The notes beneath the pieces are model-generated. The model worked only from the letters and a program-made list of their open reading frames with translations. It was not told where the DNA came from and did not search any database. The translations under genes and the position numbers were made by a program. From assembly GCA_031379665.1 (NCBI GenBank), contig JANNFI010000130.1:1-9099 (forward strand): DNA of 9,099 nt, given 5' to 3'. Within the stretch, counting starts at the first letter, position 1; each line of letters starts with the position of its first letter. Positions 5,975 through 9,099 of this stretch are shown piece by piece. Source of the DNA: SZUA-254 sp031379665 (GTDB lineage: Bacteria; Bacteroidota; Ignavibacteria; UBA10030; SZUA-254).

Positions 5975-7560
5975 CCGGCACGATGCATACCCTCCTCCGC
6001 CTGGTGCTGGCGGATTTCACGGAACGGGTCCGGAGGTACAGCTTCTTCGTGACGATGCTGGCCGGGATCTACCTCGGCTACGCCGTCAACGCCGGGTACA
6101 TCACGCTCGTCCTCGGGGATTACCGTGGCGAGTACAATTCCGCGTGGATCGGCACGATGGTGGCCCTTTCCTCGGCCGTCTTCATCTCGATGGTGGGGTT
6201 CTACATCGTGAAGAATTCCATTTCGCGAGATCGGACGACGCGGGTGGGACAGATCCTCGCCGCAACCCCGATCGGAAAGTTCACATACCTCCTTGCGAAA
6301 GTTGCCAGCAATTTCCTCGTCCTTTCGGCGATCGTCGCGATCGAGGTCGGTGCGGCGTTGATTTTCCAGATCCTGGGCAATGAAGGAGCGGGGGTTGACC
6401 TCTTTGCACTCCTTCTCCCCTTCACCCTCATCACACTCCCCGCGCTCGCGCTGGTGTCGGGCCTGGCCGTGCTGTTCGAGAGCATCCGGGCTCTGGCCGG
6501 AGGATTCGGAAACGTAATGTACTTCTTCCTCGTGATGGCACTCCTCACTATTCCCGTGGCCGCCGGGGTCACTGAACTGGATTTCCTCTTCATCGCCGGC
6601 GTGGAACGGAGCATGCACGATGGCGCGAGAGCCGCCTACCCTGAATTTAAAGGGGGCTTCGCGCTCCACGCGGGTCCGCGCGATATGGGGAGGAAAACCA
6701 CGGACCTGAAAACCTTCGTCTGGGATGGCATCGACTGGACGGGGCCGATGGTCGCGCAACGGTTCTCCTGGTATCTCGTCGCCCTGCTCCTGACGCTCCT
6801 GGCCGTACCGTTCTTCGATCGCTTCGATGAGGCATCGGCGTGGGGAATGAGACGCCGGCGGCGGCGCCCCGAGACGGCCGGGGCGGCGGACTGGCTCGCG
6901 CCACCCCCCGAACGTCGGAACCTGGCAGACAGGTTCGTCACGACTCTTACCGGCATTCCCCTCTCCTCGCGATTCGGCCGGATGCTCGTCGCCGAACTGA
7001 GGCTGATGCTGAAGGGCGTGCACATATTGTGGTACCTCGTTGCGGTCGGATTCATCATCGCCGGCCTTGCCTCGCCGGTCAATGTGGCGAGCCGCGAGCT
7101 CCTGGCGTTCACCTGGATCTGGCCGGTGTTACTCTGGTCGAAGATGGGGATGCGGGAGGCGTATTACGGAACGGCTCAACTTATTTTCTCGGCGCCGCGC
7201 ATCAGGGCACGACAGATGTTCGCGGTGTGGGGAGCGGGAGCGATCGTCGCGATGGTGACGGGCTCAGGCGTGGCGCTGAATCTGGCGCTCTCGGGCTGGT
7301 GGGGAGTGTTCTTTGGGATGGCGGTGGGAATGCTCTTTATCCCGGCGCTGGCGCTCACCTTTGGCGTTTGGAGCACCACGAGCAAGCTTTTCGAGGCGGT
7401 CTATGTGATCTGGTGGTACATCGGGCCGATGAATCACATCCCGACTCTTGATTTTACCGGAGGATCATCGACGCCGGAGAGTGTCGTCGTCTACATCCTC
7501 CTCACCGTCGCCTGCATCGCCCTCGGTTATGTGGGCCGGAGGAGACAGATGTCGGGGTGA
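5971..7560 (+). CDS. ABC-2-like transporter permease, two-half architecture
   Basis: A 529-residue polytopic membrane protein, partner of the preceding ATPase. I chose the ATG at 5971 because it overlaps the ATPase stop (ATGA); the open frame extends upstream to 5782 only as a shadow of the ATPase gene. About 12 hydrophobic segments fall into two groups, about 24-200 plus 265-283, and 350-521. They are separated by an arginine-rich cytoplasmic stretch (RRRRRR, 294-299) and a Pro-rich linker. Both halves open with an amphipathic entry segment (LLRLVLADFTERVRR at 8-22; FGRMLVAELRLMLKG at 335-349) and both carry a similar loop, GQILAATPIGKFTYLLAK (93-110) and AQLIFSAPRIRARQMFAVW (402-420), pointing to internal duplication. 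A soluble loop of about 60 residues (205-262), likely extracytoplasmic, interrupts the first half. From memory, longer relatives are fused to or encoded beside an M1-type peptidase; none is seen here. Substrate unknown. Confidence 0.85.
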   Translation: MTGTMHTLLRLVLADFTERVRRYSFFVTMLAGIYLGYAVNAGYITLVLGDYRGEYNSAWIGTMVALSSAVFISMVGFYIVKNSISRDRTTRVGQILAATPIGKFTYLLAKVASNFLVLSAIVAIEVGAALIFQILGNEGAGVDLFALLLPFTLITLPALALVSGLAVLFESIRALAGGFGNVMYFFLVMALLTIPVAAGVTELDFLFIAGVERSMHDGARAAYPEFKGGFALHAGPRDMGRKTTDLKTFVWDGIDWTGPMVAQRFSWYLVALLLTLLAVPFFDRFDEASAWGMRRRRRRPETAGAADWLAPPPERRNLADRFVTTLTGIPLSSRFGRMLVAELRLMLKGVHILWYLVAVGFIIAGLASPVNVASRELLAFTWIWPVLLWSKMGMREAYYGTAQLIFSAPRIRARQMFAVWGAGAIVAMVTGSGVALNLALSGWWGVFFGMAVGMLFIPALALTFGVWSTTSKLFEAVYVIWWYIGPMNHIPTLDFTGGSSTPESVVVYILLTVACIALGYVGRRRQMSG

Positions 7561-7572
7561 GCACGCTAACCC
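7555..7572. terminator. Weak hairpin spanning both convergent stop codons
   Basis: GGGTGAG (7555-7561) can pair with CTAACCC (7566-7572) with one mismatch around a CACG loop, and it includes both stop codons. No T run follows on either strand. It may slow or end transcription from either side but is not a standard intrinsic terminator. Confidence 0.2.
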
Positions 7573-9098
7573 AGCCGCTTCTTCCTCAAACCGTACACGA
7601 GATAAATCAACATTCCCGCCGCAAGCCATATCCCGAACCGGACCCACGTTACCCAGGGGAGCCCCAGCATCAGATAGAGGCAGGAGGCCACGCCCAGAAT
7701 CGGCACGAGTGGCACCAGCGGGGTCCTGAATGGTCTCAGTCTATCGGGGTCCCTCTTCCTGAGGATGATGATTCCGATGCACACCAGCACGAACGCGAAG
7801 AGCGTGCCGATGTTGGTCAGCTCGACGATCTCGTTGATGTTCGCGAACCCGGATATGGTCGCAACGACGAGGCCGGTCCAGAGAATCGTGTGATGGGGTG
7901 TGCGGTATTTCGGGTGCACCTTCGCGAAGTACGGTGGAAGGAGGCCGTCGCGCGACATCGAGAAGAATATCCTCGGCTGGCCGTACTGGAACACCAGCAG
8001 GACGGCGGTCATCGAAACGACCGCGCCGAACGCGACGATCCCCGCCGAGACGTTTTCCCCGACGTAGGCGAACGCCGCGGCCAGCGGGTCGGCCACGCCG
8101 AGCTGGCTCGACGGCACCATCCCGGTGAGGACCGCGGCGACCACGATGTAGATGACCGTGCAGATGACGAGCGAGCCGATGATCCCGATGGGGATGTCCC
8201 GTGAGGGGTTCTTGCACTCCTCCGCCGCGGTCGACACCGCGTCGAACCCGATGTAGGCGAAGAAGATGAGGCTCGCCCCCACCCAGACGCCCGCGAAGCC
8301 ATTCGGCATGAAGGGCGTCCAGTTTTCCGGCTTGACGTACTCGATCCCCGCGTAGACGAAGAAGCCAAGGATGATCAGTTTGATCACCACCATCACGTTG
8401 TTGACCCGAGCCGATTCCTTTGCCCCGAGGATCAGAACCCACGTGACCAGCATGGTGATGCCGAAGGCCAGGATGTTGAAGACGATCGGTATCCCGGCGA
8501 TGGTGGGGTGGTCGGTCCAGGCCTCGTAAAACAGGGAAAGGGAGGGATCGACGGTGCCGCCCGCCGCGGCGACGCTCTGCGCCGCCTGCGCGGCCGACCG
8601 GAAGTCGACCGAAAGCCAGGCCGGGAAGTGGTAACCGATGCCGTCCAGGAGTTGATGAAAGTACGCCGCCCAGGCGATCGCCACCGCGACGTTGCCGATG
8701 GCGTATTCGATGATGAGGTCCCACCCGATGATCCAGGCCACGAGCTCCCCCATCGTGGCGTACGAGTAGGTGTAGGCGCTTCCGGAGATGGGAACCATCG
8801 AAGCGAACTCGGCGTAGCAGAGGCCGCAGAAGGTGCAGGCGACCGCCACCATCGCGAACGAGAGGATGATGCCGGGCCCGGCCCCGGGCCTGAGGGCGTC
8901 GCCGGCCACGGCGGTGCCGATGGTGGCAAAGATCCCCGATCCGATGATCGCGCCGATGCCGAGCGCGAGGAGGTCGACGCTGGTGAGCGTGCGCTTGAGT
9001 TTCGCGCCCTCGCCCTGCCCTTCCGCCATCATGGCGTTGAGGCTCTTCCGATAGAACATTCGCGCGATGATGCTCCCTCTCGGGGACGTATCACTCAT
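7566..9098 (-). CDS. APC-superfamily amino acid permease (CAT/YfnA-like)
   Basis: A 510-residue inner-membrane secondary transporter for amino acids, probably driven by the proton gradient. About 12 hydrophobic segments are present. The APC helix-1 motif GIGAIIGSGIF (47-57) forms the unwound substrate-binding region, and FFAYIGFDAVSTAAEECKNP (279-298) is the helix-6 signature of the cationic amino acid transporter subgroup. GQPRIFFSMSRDGLLPPYFAKVHPKYRTP at 373-401 is another family hallmark. Helices continue to 501 and the chain ends in a basic tail, so the C-terminus is complete. The start is uncertain: ATG at 9098 is one base from the window edge, and the family usually begins as at Met14 (9059), whose upstream AGGGAG is 13 bases away. 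True coding may also extend past the edge. Exact substrate is not predictable; the subgroup includes both broad and cationic amino acid carriers. Confidence 0.92.
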   Translation of the reverse strand: MSDTSPRGSIIARMFYRKSLNAMMAEGQGEGAKLKRTLTSVDLLALGIGAIIGSGIFATIGTAVAGDALRPGAGPGIILSFAMVAVACTFCGLCYAEFASMVPISGSAYTYSYATMGELVAWIIGWDLIIEYAIGNVAVAIAWAAYFHQLLDGIGYHFPAWLSVDFRSAAQAAQSVAAAGGTVDPSLSLFYEAWTDHPTIAGIPIVFNILAFGITMLVTWVLILGAKESARVNNVMVVIKLIILGFFVYAGIEYVKPENWTPFMPNGFAGVWVGASLIFFAYIGFDAVSTAAEECKNPSRDIPIGIIGSLVICTVIYIVVAAVLTGMVPSSQLGVADPLAAAFAYVGENVSAGIVAFGAVVSMTAVLLVFQYGQPRIFFSMSRDGLLPPYFAKVHPKYRTPHHTILWTGLVVATISGFANINEIVELTNIGTLFAFVLVCIGIIILRKRDPDRLRPFRTPLVPLVPILGVASCLYLMLGLPWVTWVRFGIWLAAGMLIYLVYGLRKKRLG

Positions 9099-9099
9099 C

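Noticed and set aside
5392..7023. A 543-codon open frame on the minus strand opposite the ABC exporter genes
   Set aside because: It is antisense to two well-recognised genes, has a charged low-complexity composition rich in Arg, Glu, His and Asp, resembles no family I know, and is typical of shadow frames in GC-rich DNA.
7741..8929. Long alternative frames overlapping the amino acid permease
   Set aside because: They are Arg/Pro/Ser/His-rich frame shadows of a clearly recognisable transporter gene.

Overview
The window is bacterial chromosomal DNA, GC-rich over most of its length (hand-counted lines inside genes reach about 70% G+C). A Gram-negative bacterium is likely. The HD protein, the long ABC-2 permease and the periplasmic-type GH38 mannosidase all fit the Bacteroidetes/Chlorobi/Ignavibacteria-like (FCB) world, but no taxonomic marker gene is present, so this placement is only a guess.

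Layout. Minus strand, read right to left from 4898: a HigB-type toxin and its HigA antitoxin (4898-4243, overlapping by 19 bp), then after a 116-bp gap a large exported GH38 alpha-mannosidase (4126-758), then after a 70-bp gap carrying a good intrinsic terminator, a small stand-alone HD-domain protein (687-82). Plus strand from 5102: an ABC-type ATPase (5102-5974) coupled by an ATGA overlap to a 529-residue ABC-2-like permease (5971-7560). Facing these at the right edge is an APC-family amino acid permease (9098-7566), whose stop lies five bases from the permease stop.

How they work together. higB-higA are one translationally close toxin-antitoxin operon in an AT-rich island (about 42% G+C by hand count over 4261-4920) between GC-rich genes, which suggests horizontal arrival. 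A perfect inverted repeat just before higB is the best candidate operator for autoregulation. The ATPase and permease form one exporter; the permease holds two similar halves, so one chain could supply the whole membrane part. The mannosidase, HD protein and amino acid permease look like separate transcription units with no clear shared pathway. The HD protein resembles the N-terminal HD half of proteins that elsewhere carry a C-terminal membrane domain (the Pycsar-effector-like families), but here that second half is absent.

I see no RNA genes, CRISPR array, insertion sequence or obvious new multi-gene system. The points most worth a second look are the HD-only protein, the toxin-antitoxin island with its operator, and the terminator placed almost on top of the HD gene's ribosome binding site.
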